Counted from the first letter of the stretch, positions 17,930 through 26,997 are shown. The stretch: DNA of 64,000 nt from G963676095 sp963676095 (GCA_963676095.1 OY781040.1:5766001-5830000); one strand, 5' to 3'. Numbers and translations are program-made. Notes: generated by a model not told the origin, from the letters alone.

Positions 17930-18022
17930 ATGAATGTGATCAGACTTTCTCGGGATTCTTTAAGCTGGCAACGCAGGAAAGAAGCTACCTGCAACCCGGT
18001 GGAAGCACTTCGGTATGAATAA
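17930..18022 (+). pseudogene. FtsX permease relic, C-terminal tail only
   Basis: The last codons read SWQRRKEATCNPVEALRYE and then stop at 18020-18022, the same tail as the intact permeases. Upstream coding similarity ends after about 20 codons, and the remaining short frame (30 codons from an ATG at 17930) has no helix. It lies between the copy-2 promoter and the intact permease at 18080, so that promoter may once have belonged to a deleted paralogue. Confidence 0.75.
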
Positions 18023-18079
18023 ATAATGAACAATGAATAATTACTAATCATATTCCTGATTACTAAAAATGCTTTAATT

Positions 18080-20407
18080 ATGAGGAGTCTTTTACAACTG
18101 GTTATCCGGGCACTTGTAAGGCAAAAAAGGTTTTTGATTTTTGCAATAGTAAGCCTGGCTTTATGCTTATCGCTGGTTGTACTTACCTCAGCCTATTACG
18201 CCTGGGAAATAAGTTGCGATAAATATCAAAGTAAATACGAACGTATCTACCGGCTTGTCAACACTCCGAAAAAGCAGGTCCGGCTCGATGATCGATATTA
18301 TAATACGCTTGTAACCAGTGTGAGCGGTATTGATAAAGCCTGTCGCATTAACATTTTCGGTTCGATGTTAACATCTGATGATGGTATGGTGCAGAATATC
18401 AGCAGCTTGGTAATAGCTGATTCAACCTATTTCGACCTGTTTGATTATAACATTTTGATGGGTGTGAAGCAACATCTTCTGGATGCTCCCAATAAGATCG
18501 TCTTATCAAAATCGCTGGCAGGAAAACTTTTCGGACATGAAGATCCTCTTGGAAAACCGGTTAAAATAGATATGGTTACGACCGCATATGTATCAGGAGT
18601 AGTTGACGATATAAAAGCGAAATCACATTTTAACTCAGATGCAATTGTTTCATTATACACGGATAACCTGCCCTGGAGCGGCGGAAATTTTGGGAACCAA
18701 AACGGAAGGTGGAAAGTTAAACTTTTTAGTTATTATTTATTGTTGAATGAAAAAGCGGATGCCGCCAGTATCAGAAATCAGATAAGAACGACTTACAATT
18801 TTCCGTGGTATAGTTTTATTCCCAACATTGTCATGCAACCCCTTTCCGATATTTTTACCAATAGCGATTTTAGAGATGAGCGAATCAACCATCTTAATCA
18901 ACCACTGATATGGCTTTTGTTTGCGATTACCCTGATCGTAATAATTATTGCCGGTATAAACTATATCAATCTAAGCTTGTCGAACCTGACGGCTGAATCA
19001 AAAATGGTGGGTATCCTCAAAGTCAACGGTGCCCATCGGAATAACATGTTCAGGTATTATCTGGTAGCGGGCGGAATCGTGATTTTATTATCTTTCTGTG
19101 TCGCTATTATGTTGTCTGTTATTTTTTTGCCTTATTTTAACCAGCTTGTTGGTTCTGAAATTCGCCTTGATATTCTGACTCATACTTCTTATTTAATCCC
19201 GTTTTGTGGTGTGATCATTATCCTCTTTCTCATTATCGGACTGTATCCGGCGTGGTTGTTTTCGGGAATCAGCCCGGTCAGCCTGTTCCAGGGAAAGTTA
19301 GCTGGCAAAATGCGGTTAAGCTCATTTTCCAGAATACTGTTGGTTTTTCAGTTTGTAGCTGCTATAGCCCTAATCGCCTCTGTTTTGATGATTTTCAAAC
19401 AGATCAGTTACATGAAAAATAAAAATCCCGGTTTTGAAACGGATTATCTGTTAAAACAGAATATACACTATTCCGTAAAAGATACACGAATCATAAAAAC
19501 TTATGCTGCCGAATTGCAGAAGAATCCCAATATTTTAAAACTGACATTATCTGATGGGGTGCCTCTGGATATCCATTCATACAGCAACCAGGAAATTAAT
19601 GGGCATGATGTGAAATATAATAATATTGATTGTGATACTGCCTTTTTCAATGTTTTGAACATGAAACTGATTGCTGGCAGGACTTTTTTCGATTCAGACC
19701 ATCGCAACGTATGCATTATAACAGAGAAACTTTCCCGGGAATGTGATTTTAAAGAACCGCTTAATGAAAAAATCGGAGACAATCAGGTGATCGGGGTGAT
19801 CCGGGATTTCAACAGCATGTCCATGCGTCAGGAGATAGATGGGGTCATGTTCATGCCTGTGGGCGACTATATATCGGATGTTACCCTTCGGATAAACGGG
19901 ATGAACATTCCGCAAACGATTTCCTTTATTGAAAAATCATGGAAAACGTTTTTCCCTGAATATCCTTTTAATTATGCGTTTTATGATGATTTAATTGCTC
20001 AACAATACGAAAAGGAGCAAAAGCTGGCAGATTCCATCAGTATAATTGCCGGGTTAGCCATCTTTTTATGCTGCCTTGGATTGTTGGGATTGGTTTTAAA
20101 TATGGTTGAAAGCCGAGTCAAGGAAATCGGCATTCGCAAAGTAAATGGTGCAAAGGTTTCTGAAATTCTTGCCATGCTCAATAAAGACTTTATAAAATGG
20201 GTAGTCGTTGCCTTTGTTATTGCTACCCCGATTGCCTGCTATGCGATGAATAAATGGTTGGAGAACTTCGCCTACAAAACCAATTTAAGCTGGTGGATAT
20301 TTGCCTTGGCCGGCTTGCTGGCCCTTGGAATTGCTTTGCTCACCGTGAGCTGGCAAAGCTGGAAAACAGCAACGCGGAATCCGGTGGAAGCGCTGAGGTA
20401 CGAGTAA
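18080..20407 (+). CDS. FtsX/MacB-like ABC transporter permease
   Basis: A 775-residue paralogue of the three permeases upstream, separated from them by the minus-strand susCD locus. The N-terminal helix (FLIFAIVSLALCLSLVVLTS), periplasmic region, helices near 275-400, second module from about 410 (ILLVFQFVAAIALIASVLMI) and KEIGIRKVNGAKVSEI near 680 are intact. The first coupling segment is degenerate (VGILKVNGAHRNNM). The tail SWQSWKTATRNPVEALRYE differs slightly from the others. It is followed by AT-rich spacer repeats and a convergent two-component operon. Substrate unknown. Confidence 0.9.
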   Translation: MRSLLQLVIRALVRQKRFLIFAIVSLALCLSLVVLTSAYYAWEISCDKYQSKYERIYRLVNTPKKQVRLDDRYYNTLVTSVSGIDKACRINIFGSMLTSDDGMVQNISSLVIADSTYFDLFDYNILMGVKQHLLDAPNKIVLSKSLAGKLFGHEDPLGKPVKIDMVTTAYVSGVVDDIKAKSHFNSDAIVSLYTDNLPWSGGNFGNQNGRWKVKLFSYYLLLNEKADAASIRNQIRTTYNFPWYSFIPNIVMQPLSDIFTNSDFRDERINHLNQPLIWLLFAITLIVIIIAGINYINLSLSNLTAESKMVGILKVNGAHRNNMFRYYLVAGGIVILLSFCVAIMLSVIFLPYFNQLVGSEIRLDILTHTSYLIPFCGVIIILFLIIGLYPAWLFSGISPVSLFQGKLAGKMRLSSFSRILLVFQFVAAIALIASVLMIFKQISYMKNKNPGFETDYLLKQNIHYSVKDTRIIKTYAAELQKNPNILKLTLSDGVPLDIHSYSNQEINGHDVKYNNIDCDTAFFNVLNMKLIAGRTFFDSDHRNVCIITEKLSRECDFKEPLNEKIGDNQVIGVIRDFNSMSMRQEIDGVMFMPVGDYISDVTLRINGMNIPQTISFIEKSWKTFFPEYPFNYAFYDDLIAQQYEKEQKLADSISIIAGLAIFLCCLGLLGLVLNMVESRVKEIGIRKVNGAKVSEILAMLNKDFIKWVVVAFVIATPIACYAMNKWLENFAYKTNLSWWIFALAGLLALGIALLTVSWQSWKTATRNPVEALRYE

Positions 20408-20410
20408 AAT

Positions 20411-20592
20411 AATGAACAATGAATAATTAGTAATGAACAATGAAAAAGACAAATGGATGATCATGAGAGTATAGTATCGCAGGAAATCAGAAAATTTTGT
20501 GATTGAAATTGTAACGACATATCAACTTTTATTCTGCCGGTAAGCATTATTAATTCTTAATTACTCATTACTCATTACTCATTACACGTTAC
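20411..20592. repeat. AT-rich spacer repeats including an ATTACTC heptamer array
   Basis: After the permease stop, TAATGAACAATGA-type words are repeated (20411-20443), and at 20560-20586 the heptamer ATTACTC is repeated in tandem about 3.5 times. Related TAATGAATAATT-type words follow other permease genes (for example near 10712-10735 and 18024-18050) and precede the 3602 operon. The second block touches the end of the convergent lytTR gene. Confidence 0.7.
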
Positions 20593-21356
20593 AAGCCTTG
20601 TTTTGTCATCGATTTTAACAGCTCCAGTACCTCTTGTTTCCGCTGGCGGGAAATGCTAACGGATGCTCCGTCGGCCATTTTGAGATAACCGCCATCCTGT
20701 TTTTCATAGGAGCGGACATAATTCAAATTAACAAGATGAGACTGGTGGATACGTAGAAAGCCATTTAGCTTTAGCAATTCTTCATATTCTTTCAAGGTTT
20801 TGGAGACCAGGACGGATTCCCCGTTGCTAAGAAAAACTGTCGTGTAATTGTTTTCGCCTAAGCAACGCACAATCTCAGATAAATTTACAAACAATAGCCG
20901 TTCTACGGAAGGAAGGGCTATTGTTTCGTCCTTGTTTTCGCTTCGGGCATTTGCGAGCATATTTTCCAAAGCCTGATTAGGGAGCTTCTTCCTGATTTTA
21001 TTTATGGCACGGTCTACTGCCGCCTGAAGGTCGAGCAGGTCGATTGGTTTCAGTAAGTAGTCGATCGCACAAAGCCGTATGGCCCGAATGGCATACTGGT
21101 CGTAAGCAGTTACAAAGATGACTTCGAACGGGACCGGTTTCAGCCGTTCCAGCAGATCAAACCCTGAACCACCGGGCATTTGAATGTCCAGGAAGACAAG
21201 TGAAGGTTTTTTCTCCTGAATCAGTTTATAACCGTCAATTGCGCTATTGGCCATGCCTGTAATTTCAACTTTTGAACAGTACTTCTGTAACAGTTCCGAA
21301 AGGTTCCTGCAATTGTTCTCTTCATCGTCAATAATAACAGCGGCTACCTTTTTCAT
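20589..21356 (-). CDS. LytTR-family response regulator
   Basis: The 255-residue protein has a receiver domain (about 1-120) with the acidic pair Asp10/Asp11, phospho-acceptor Asp57 (VFLDIQMPG), Thr83 and Lys103 (LLKPID), and a LytTR DNA-binding domain (about 150-250; LGENNYTTVFLSNGESVLVS, then HQSHLVNLNYV). LytTR regulators typically bind pairs of ~9-bp direct repeats. It lies 113 nt after its likely partner kinase on the same strand, and both face the permease array, which they may regulate. It is not a sigma-54 activator, so it is not the obvious reader of the TGTC-N9-GACA sites. Confidence 0.95.
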   Translation of the reverse strand: MKKVAAVIIDDEENNCRNLSELLQKYCSKVEITGMANSAIDGYKLIQEKKPSLVFLDIQMPGGSGFDLLERLKPVPFEVIFVTAYDQYAIRAIRLCAIDYLLKPIDLLDLQAAVDRAINKIRKKLPNQALENMLANARSENKDETIALPSVERLLFVNLSEIVRCLGENNYTTVFLSNGESVLVSKTLKEYEELLKLNGFLRIHQSHLVNLNYVRSYEKQDGGYLKMADGASVSISRQRKQEVLELLKSMTKQGL

Positions 21357-21469
21357 ATTTATCTTTCGAAGTATTTTTTTAATCCCTGTACATGGCTGAG
21401 CCTTTTTATCCTTTCCGGCAACGGCAAATATTCCGCTATTCTATCATTTCTGCCATTCTCCCAACATTT

Positions 21470-24361
21470 CTAACATTCCGTTGCCAGGGTTATCGTTACT
21501 GCTGTACCGGTCTGACTGTTGTCAGTCTTATTGCGGTTTTCAATTTTAAAGTCAATATCATGTTGGTAATTGGCCATCATCAGGTCGATCCGTTGCCGGG
21601 TCAGCCAGATCCCTTTCCCATTCGATAGTTGCCGGGAATCAACTGTTTGCTGCAGGCCTTTCCCGTTATCTGAAATGACAATCATTATCCTGTCATCTGA
21701 CATTTTTCTTGCCTCAATTTCAATATGTCCTTCCTTGCCTTTTTCGCTTACGCCGTGAATTACCGCATTTTCAACAAACGGCTGTAACAGCATTACCGGA
21801 ATTTCAATGTTGAAGATATCAATTTTATCGTCAACATGAATGTTAAATCGAAAATGATGGCGTAACGATTCCAGTTCCAGATAAGTTTCAATCGTTTCCA
21901 GTTCGTCCTTTAACGGCACGAATTCCGTTTCTGACTGTTTAAGCACTTTGCGCATCAACCGGGCAAACTTCGATAAAAAAAGATTGGCTTTTTCCGTTTC
22001 GTTATGATTGACAAGGTACTGAATCGAATTCATCGAGTTGAACAGAAAATGCGGGTTAAGTTGCGACCGGACAGCTTTTAATTTCAGGTTCAGTTGTTCA
22101 CGGTTGGCTGCTTCCCGTTTGCGGATGCGGCGAGGGATAATAATAACGAGCGAAATAGCCAGCAAAACCAGTATGCCTGAAACCGAAAGGACCCAGTAAA
22201 GGGCCTTTCTGGAAACAGTGGCTTCCTGTTGAGGAAACTGGAGCCGGTTGAGCATTTCAATAAGCATTTTTGTTTCGCGCTCAAGCATAAAGTTAACGCC
22301 AAAACTGTGATAGATGATAATGCCGTCCGGATTTAACAGAACAGATTGATAATCCGCCGGACTTTCATTCACGCCCTCAATATAGCCTTCGGGAAAACCC
22401 GGTGCTGCTACAAAGAAGCCTGAAGGATGGCGTTTATTCATATAGGCTTGTGTTAATGAATCGTCTTTATTGGTGAAGAGTGTCAGTACTTCGAGTTTAT
22501 TTCCGGGAACCTGCTGCGGAATTTTCAGGTAAGTTTCAAGAGCGTCGACTTGTTCTTTTGAGTTTAAGTCTACATTTATTATTAACAAGTATTTACCCTT
22601 GAACGTTAATGGTGTCAATTCCCTTCCTTGCAGGTCTTTTAGTTTAAAACCAGACATGGGATATCCGTTTTCGAAAGCCACATGATTTGCCAGATAGTTC
22701 CGCAACCATTTGTCCAGATCGGTTCCCTTGTAAGTTTTTTCATAATCTTCGAGCAATACCCGTGCAGAGGAGAAGTCCTGTTTTCTTAGGATATCGTTAA
22801 TTTCCTGAGCCATGGCCACATAGCCGGCTTTGTCGCCCAAAAGGGTCCTGGCTAAATAGTAATGTTTAGCTTTTGATTGAGCTTCCGTATTTTCCGGATG
22901 TTTTGATTTCGGGAATAATCCTTCCTGCCGCCATAAAAATGTCCTTAAAAATAAATTCATGTTAATTGAAGATATACACTGGTATTTGGGCCATTCCAGA
23001 GAGGGAAAAAGCAGGTCATAGGTTTCTTTTGTTGCTGAAGAGGTGCTGCCTAAATAGATTTCAAGAAAAAATTGTCCGCTGTAATACAAATCGCAGCGTA
23101 TCTGGTCATAAGCCCACGGAGAAATAGAATCCTGATATTGGTTTATTATATGATTTTGCCGGTTAATCCAATTGTCTATTAACTGTTTTGCAGCCAGGGG
23201 AGACAGGGCCTTATCCAGTTTTGGGAGGCTTATTAAGGTACGGATGTACAGGTTGTTTTTCAGACTGCCACGACCGGTGATTATCGTTTTATCTTTCCTG
23301 ATTTCAAGGTGAATACTGTCTCCCGGCTCCAGTAACAAATTAGTTATCAGTCCCGGATAATTTAGGGCATTGGAATAAAGTGCTACCGGCTTTTTTAACG
23401 GGTTTTCAATGTAAAACTTTTTTTCCTGTCCCAACTCCTTTTTTATGTTTAATGCATTGTTGCCCACGAAACCTTCAGGTTGCGAAAACTTCAGTGTTGC
23501 CAAAGAAATCCCGTCCCGGATCTCTCCGCAGATCACGACCTGATCATCGTTTTTCGGAACATACCGGTGTGCTGTTGTGGCCCGCGTAATGTACATCGTT
23601 TGCGACCATTGAGAATCTTGGACAAGTAAGCCGGTTTGTCTGTTGTAGTCGCTTGTGCCGGCAGACGAAAAGACAAGTCCTGAGTTTTTAGGAGATAATT
23701 GATTTTTGGGGACTGAGTCTGTATATGCAGACTTGGATACAATTCGCAGGATACCTTTGGGGCCGGGTTCTTCTTTGGCATTTTTGTCTGTAAACCCGTT
23801 CCATGTGGGTGTTCTCGATTTGCCCTTGCTAAGCATCCCATAATTGGCAAAAAAAGATTGGAAGTAGCCGGTCAAGTATTCCGCTTCAAATTTAAAGCTG
23901 TTCAATAAATCATAAGCTGCCGACAAGTCATATGGATATTCTTCAGTGATCCATATGCGGACCAGAGAATCGGGAATTTCAACCGGCAGTAACTGTCCCT
24001 GCTCCGTTACATGGATGTTAACCGGGGTGTCGAGCAACTTGGCTTCAGGGATTGACAGGTGGGCGTAATAACCGTCGCGCGTGTCATCCGGGCCGGTTTC
24101 GTCGATTGTACGCCTCCGGCTGATTGTTGCTGTCAGGTTGTATATACTGTCCCTTTTGCTTAATACCTGAAAGTTGAGCCAGGTTGTTATTCTGCTGGTG
24201 TCTTTCTGATCTTTTACCTGAAGATCATTTACCTGATAAAAAAACTGTTTTCCTACAGGCAGGAGTATTTTTCTTGTTTGAGCTGTTACCACATAAGATT
24301 GGTGGAACAAGATGCCCGTTAACAGGAGCATGCCGACTCTCAGCCGGAACTGGATGACCAT
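21470..24361 (-). CDS. LytS-type sensor kinase with a thioredoxin-like periplasmic sensor
   Basis: The frame opens at 24415, but the methionine at 24361 directly precedes a signal peptide (RLRVGMLLLTGILFHQSYVV), so I start there. The long periplasmic part resembles TlpA-type proteins: a beta-rich region with LLLEPGDSIHLEIRKDKTII-like sequence, then a thioredoxin/AhpC-like domain (about residues 570-715) in which LLIINVDLNSKEQVDAL stands where family members carry the CxxC, so it has no redox cysteines. A helix (about 720-743) leads to the His_kinase domain (LNPHFLFNSMNSIQ, His771) and an HATPase domain (QPFVENAVIHG, ISDNGKGL). It should phosphorylate the LytTR regulator downstream. The fused TlpA-like sensor is the unusual feature. 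Confidence 0.88.
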   Translation of the reverse strand: MVIQFRLRVGMLLLTGILFHQSYVVTAQTRKILLPVGKQFFYQVNDLQVKDQKDTSRITTWLNFQVLSKRDSIYNLTATISRRRTIDETGPDDTRDGYYAHLSIPEAKLLDTPVNIHVTEQGQLLPVEIPDSLVRIWITEEYPYDLSAAYDLLNSFKFEAEYLTGYFQSFFANYGMLSKGKSRTPTWNGFTDKNAKEEPGPKGILRIVSKSAYTDSVPKNQLSPKNSGLVFSSAGTSDYNRQTGLLVQDSQWSQTMYITRATTAHRYVPKNDDQVVICGEIRDGISLATLKFSQPEGFVGNNALNIKKELGQEKKFYIENPLKKPVALYSNALNYPGLITNLLLEPGDSIHLEIRKDKTIITGRGSLKNNLYIRTLISLPKLDKALSPLAAKQLIDNWINRQNHIINQYQDSISPWAYDQIRCDLYYSGQFFLEIYLGSTSSATKETYDLLFPSLEWPKYQCISSINMNLFLRTFLWRQEGLFPKSKHPENTEAQSKAKHYYLARTLLGDKAGYVAMAQEINDILRKQDFSSARVLLEDYEKTYKGTDLDKWLRNYLANHVAFENGYPMSGFKLKDLQGRELTPLTFKGKYLLIINVDLNSKEQVDALETYLKIPQQVPGNKLEVLTLFTNKDDSLTQAYMNKRHPSGFFVAAPGFPEGYIEGVNESPADYQSVLLNPDGIIIYHSFGVNFMLERETKMLIEMLNRLQFPQQEATVSRKALYWVLSVSGILVLLAISLVIIIPRRIRKREAANREQLNLKLKAVRSQLNPHFLFNSMNSIQYLVNHNETEKANLFLSKFARLMRKVLKQSETEFVPLKDELETIETYLELESLRHHFRFNIHVDDKIDIFNIEIPVMLLQPFVENAVIHGVSEKGKEGHIEIEARKMSDDRIMIVISDNGKGLQQTVDSRQLSNGKGIWLTRQRIDLMMANYQHDIDFKIENRNKTDNSQTGTAVTITLATEC

Positions 24362-24631
24362 AATAGCTTCTCGTATAAATTCAGGATTGACGAAGGATAG
24401 TCTCATAACAAACAATTTTAATTAATTTTTGAATTTATCCGGCATGAATCTGCTTCTTTTCTGATGATTGTTTAATAGATGATTAGAAACTGGTTCCGTT
24501 CAATTAGTATTTGGTTACTTCGAACGAGGTGATTTAAAAGAATTCATTTAAAGGGTAAACTTGCATCAATTTGAAGCGTTGATTATAAATATGGGCAGGA
24601 AAGAGATCCTGGTACAAATTAAAGCTAAATT

Positions 24632-25378
24632 ATGATGGAAAAAATTGCTGTCGTTACAGGGGCAACAAGCGGAATTGGAAGGGCCATTGCCGGAAAGTTT
24701 ATTCGTGAAGGCTATAATGTATTGGCCGTTGGACGGGATGAAGAAAAATTAGCAGGATTAAAGAATGAATACCCCGTCAACTGTGAAACATTTAAAACAG
24801 ATGTTTCCGACAGGAAGGGTGTCGGGTCGTTCTTTAAAAAGGTCGCGTCAGAATACGACCGGATCGATTCGTTAATCAATGCCGCCGGGTTTATTAAAAC
24901 GGTGAATACGACGATGCCGTTCGAGGAGGCATACAATAATTGGGAATCCGTTTTAAACACGAATCTTACAGGGGCTTTCATGATGTCGGTTCTTGCAGCT
25001 CCTTTGCTAAGGAAGGGCAAGGGGCATATCATAAATATCAGCTCGATCGGGGCATTTACAGGTGGAAGTTCAACAGGCGGAATTGCCTATGCCGCTGCCA
25101 AGGCAGGGTTGAACGGATTGACTTTCGGTCTGGCAAGGGAATTAAGTCCCGAAGGAATTACCGTCAATTCGATTGCCCCGGGATTTATCGAAAAAACGGG
25201 GTTCACGAATGTCTTCCCGGAGGAAAAGGTCCGGCAAATTGTGAAAAGTGTCCCGGTGGGGCGGGCAGGCAATGTCGACGATATTGCTGAATTATGCTTG
25301 TTCCTTTGTTCTGATAAAGCCGGTTATATAACAGGAGAGATCATTAATGTGAACGGAGGATGGCTGTTCGGGCGCTGA
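24632..25378 (+). CDS. SDR-family NAD(P)-dependent oxidoreductase
   Basis: A 248-residue classical short-chain dehydrogenase. It shows the cofactor motif TGATSGIG (9-16), the NAAG motif (83-86), Asn111, Ser138, and Tyr153-xxx-Lys157 of the catalytic set, plus APGFI and the C-terminal NGGWLFGR typical of FabG-like members. The loop between Ser and Tyr has an extra GGSSTGG. The substrate cannot be told from sequence; 3-oxoacyl reduction or sugar/steroid oxidation are both possible. It lies upstream of a Crp-like regulator and an AhpD-like gene on the same strand, but the spacing (134 nt) makes a shared operon uncertain. Confidence 0.9.
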   Translation: MMEKIAVVTGATSGIGRAIAGKFIREGYNVLAVGRDEEKLAGLKNEYPVNCETFKTDVSDRKGVGSFFKKVASEYDRIDSLINAAGFIKTVNTTMPFEEAYNNWESVLNTNLTGAFMMSVLAAPLLRKGKGHIINISSIGAFTGGSSTGGIAYAAAKAGLNGLTFGLARELSPEGITVNSIAPGFIEKTGFTNVFPEEKVRQIVKSVPVGRAGNVDDIAELCLFLCSDKAGYITGEIINVNGGWLFGR

Positions 25379-25512
25379 CCAAAATATTGTTTCCGGTTTT
25401 ATAGATCTATCTGACAAACAAAACCGCTCGTTGATTTTTTGAAAGTGGTCAGGCAGAAATAAAAAGATGGTAATCGGGGGTGTCTTCTGTTTCTTTTTAA
25501 TATAAGGATACA

Positions 25513-26079
25513 ATGAGTTTATTTGATTACATAAACAGGTATGTTGCCATTGATCGGGAAGAATACGAACTTTTCTGTTCGCACCTTCGTCTCAGGTCGT
25601 ATCTGCCGAAAGAACGTTTACTGGATTTGGGAAAGATCTGCATTTCCCGTTTTTTTATCACGAAAGGTTGTGTCAGGTTGTATAATTACACCGAGGAAGG
25701 AAAAGAACAAATCTATCATTTTGCCATAGAAAACTGGTGGATATCAGATTATGCCAGCCTTACCGGTCGGTCGCCTTCAAAACAAATTATTGAGGCCATT
25801 GAACCCACGGAAGTATTGGAACTAACCAATGCAGATTTCGAGTCCCTTTGCAGGGAACTTCCTAAGGTCGAGCGCTTGTTTAGAATTATCATGGAGAAAA
25901 CCTACATCGCCCTGCAAAACAGGCTGGAGTTTTTATTCAACTTAACTTCCGAGAAGCAATATTTAAACTTTATAAAGCGAAATAGCTCTTTTGTGCAGCG
26001 GGTGCCGCAATATATGATTGCATCCTATTTGGGGGTAACCCCGGAATTCATAAGCAAAATCAAGTCGAAAAATCAATAA
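25513..26079 (+). CDS. Crp/Fnr-family transcriptional regulator
   Basis: A 188-residue regulator with a cyclic-nucleotide-binding-fold N-terminal domain (about 10-120; LDLGKICISRFFITKGCVRL, YHFAIENWWISDY) and a C-terminal helix-turn-helix (VPQYMIASYLGVTPEFISKI). It lacks the cysteine cluster of Fnr, and residues for cAMP are not clearly kept, so the signal is unknown. It is 78 nt upstream of an AhpD-like gene, and in many Bacteroidetes such Crp-like genes sit next to a carboxymuconolactone-decarboxylase-family gene that they probably control. Confidence 0.88.
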   Translation: MSLFDYINRYVAIDREEYELFCSHLRLRSYLPKERLLDLGKICISRFFITKGCVRLYNYTEEGKEQIYHFAIENWWISDYASLTGRSPSKQIIEAIEPTEVLELTNADFESLCRELPKVERLFRIIMEKTYIALQNRLEFLFNLTSEKQYLNFIKRNSSFVQRVPQYMIASYLGVTPEFISKIKSKNQ

Positions 26080-26125
26080 GCCGTATTTCTTAATCTGGAT
26101 TAAGGAGATTCTTTTATCCTCTTTT

Positions 26126-26133
26126 TAGTTTTG
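26126..26133 (+). promoter_or_regulatory. TAnnTTTG -7 element
   Basis: TAGTTTTG matches the Bacteroidetes primary-sigma -7 consensus and lies 24 nt before the AhpD-like start. No clear -33 TTTG is seen, so activation by the adjacent Crp-like protein is plausible. Confidence 0.4.
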
Positions 26134-26157
26134 TCGCAAACTGATAAAAGATAAAAA

Positions 26158-26598
26158 ATGGAAAAAAGAATTAGCATTAAAGACCTCGAACCAGATGCCT
26201 ATAAGGCAATGTACGGTCTCGAAAAGTATTTGTCTTCAGCCGGTTTGAATACAAAACTTCAGGAATTGATTAAAATAAGGGCTTCCCAGATAAATGGCTG
26301 TGCGTATTGTATTGAAATACATGTGACTGCTGCTTTGGAAAACGGTGAATCCCAAAGACGGATTTTTGCACTGAGCGCCTGGTGGGAATCCCCACTGTTT
26401 GACGAGAAGGAAAAAACCGTTTTGAAGATGACTGATGAAATAACGTTGATTTCAGCAAATGGCCTTTCATCGGCAACATATAAAAAGGCGAAAGAATATT
26501 TTTCTGATAATGAAATTGCACAACTGATTATGCAGATTGGAACCATCAATATCTGGAACAGGATTGCAGTTTCCACCCATATGGTCCATGAAAAATAG
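26158..26598 (+). CDS. AhpD-like carboxymuconolactone decarboxylase family protein
   Basis: The 146-residue protein has the AhpD core QINGCAYCIEIHVTAAL with Cys48, Cys51 and His55, the peroxidatic CxxC-xxxH arrangement. Members act as alkylhydroperoxidases or thiol-dependent reductants rather than decarboxylases. The C-terminal helices (EIAQLIMQIGTINIWNRIAV) match the family. It follows the Crp-like regulator on the same strand and probably serves oxidative or electrophile stress. A second, different AhpD-like gene lies at 35376. Confidence 0.9.
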   Translation: MEKRISIKDLEPDAYKAMYGLEKYLSSAGLNTKLQELIKIRASQINGCAYCIEIHVTAALENGESQRRIFALSAWWESPLFDEKEKTVLKMTDEITLISANGLSSATYKKAKEYFSDNEIAQLIMQIGTINIWNRIAVSTHMVHEK

Positions 26599-26648
26599 AT
26601 TTGCGGTGAAAAACGGAAGGAAAATGTTTCTTCATACCTGAAATTTTA

Positions 26649-26672
26649 TATCTTTGTTCGTAATTTTACGAA
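26649..26672 (+). promoter_or_regulatory. arsR1 promoter with overlapping ArsR operator
   Basis: TATCTTTG (26649-26656) fits the TAnnTTTG -7 element. Immediately downstream, TTCGTAATTTTACGAA (26657-26672) is a near-perfect 16-bp inverted repeat ending 3 nt before the arsR start. A second copy of the same operator lies at 26998-27013. This is the layout expected for an ArsR-type repressor controlling itself. Confidence 0.7.
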
Positions 26673-26675
26673 TGA

Positions 26676-26978
26676 ATGATGCCTGAGGAAAAAGTAATAA
26701 CAGAAAAACAGGAAAGGGCAGCCCGGTATGCCAAAGCGATGGGACATCCGGTCCGGATGTATGTCTTGGAATTGCTGTCGAAACAAAGTTGTTGCTACAG
26801 CGGCGATTTAAGCGAAGAACTACCCATCGCCAAATCGACCCTTTCTCAGCACTTGAAAGAACTGAAGGATGCAGGTTTGATCCAGGGGGAGATTGAAGCT
26901 CCCCGGATCAAATATTGTATCAATAAGGATAACTGGGCAGAGGCACAGCTTCTTTTTAAACATTTTTTGAAGCTCTGA
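26676..26978 (+). CDS. ArsR-family metalloregulatory repressor
   Basis: A 100-residue winged-helix repressor: AMGHPVRMYVLELLSKQSCC (first helices with a Cys pair at the usual metal(loid)-sensing place), then GDLSEELPIAKSTLSQHLKE (recognition helix) and DAGLIQGEIEAPRIKYCINK (wing). Loss of DNA binding on As(III) or a related ion would open the cluster. Its own promoter and the start of the next gene carry the TTCGT-N6-ACGAA operator. It is paralogous to the ArsR at 28555 but has a different operator. The start could also be the second ATG. Confidence 0.9.
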   Translation: MMPEEKVITEKQERAARYAKAMGHPVRMYVLELLSKQSCCYSGDLSEELPIAKSTLSQHLKELKDAGLIQGEIEAPRIKYCINKDNWAEAQLLFKHFLKL

Positions 26979-26997
26979 AATTTTTTTGCAAACAATG

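Noticed and set aside
21425..21475. degenerate repeats of GAATG/AGAAATG words at the end of the kinase gene
   Set aside because: The units vary in length and sequence and span the stop codon; too irregular to support as a functional array.
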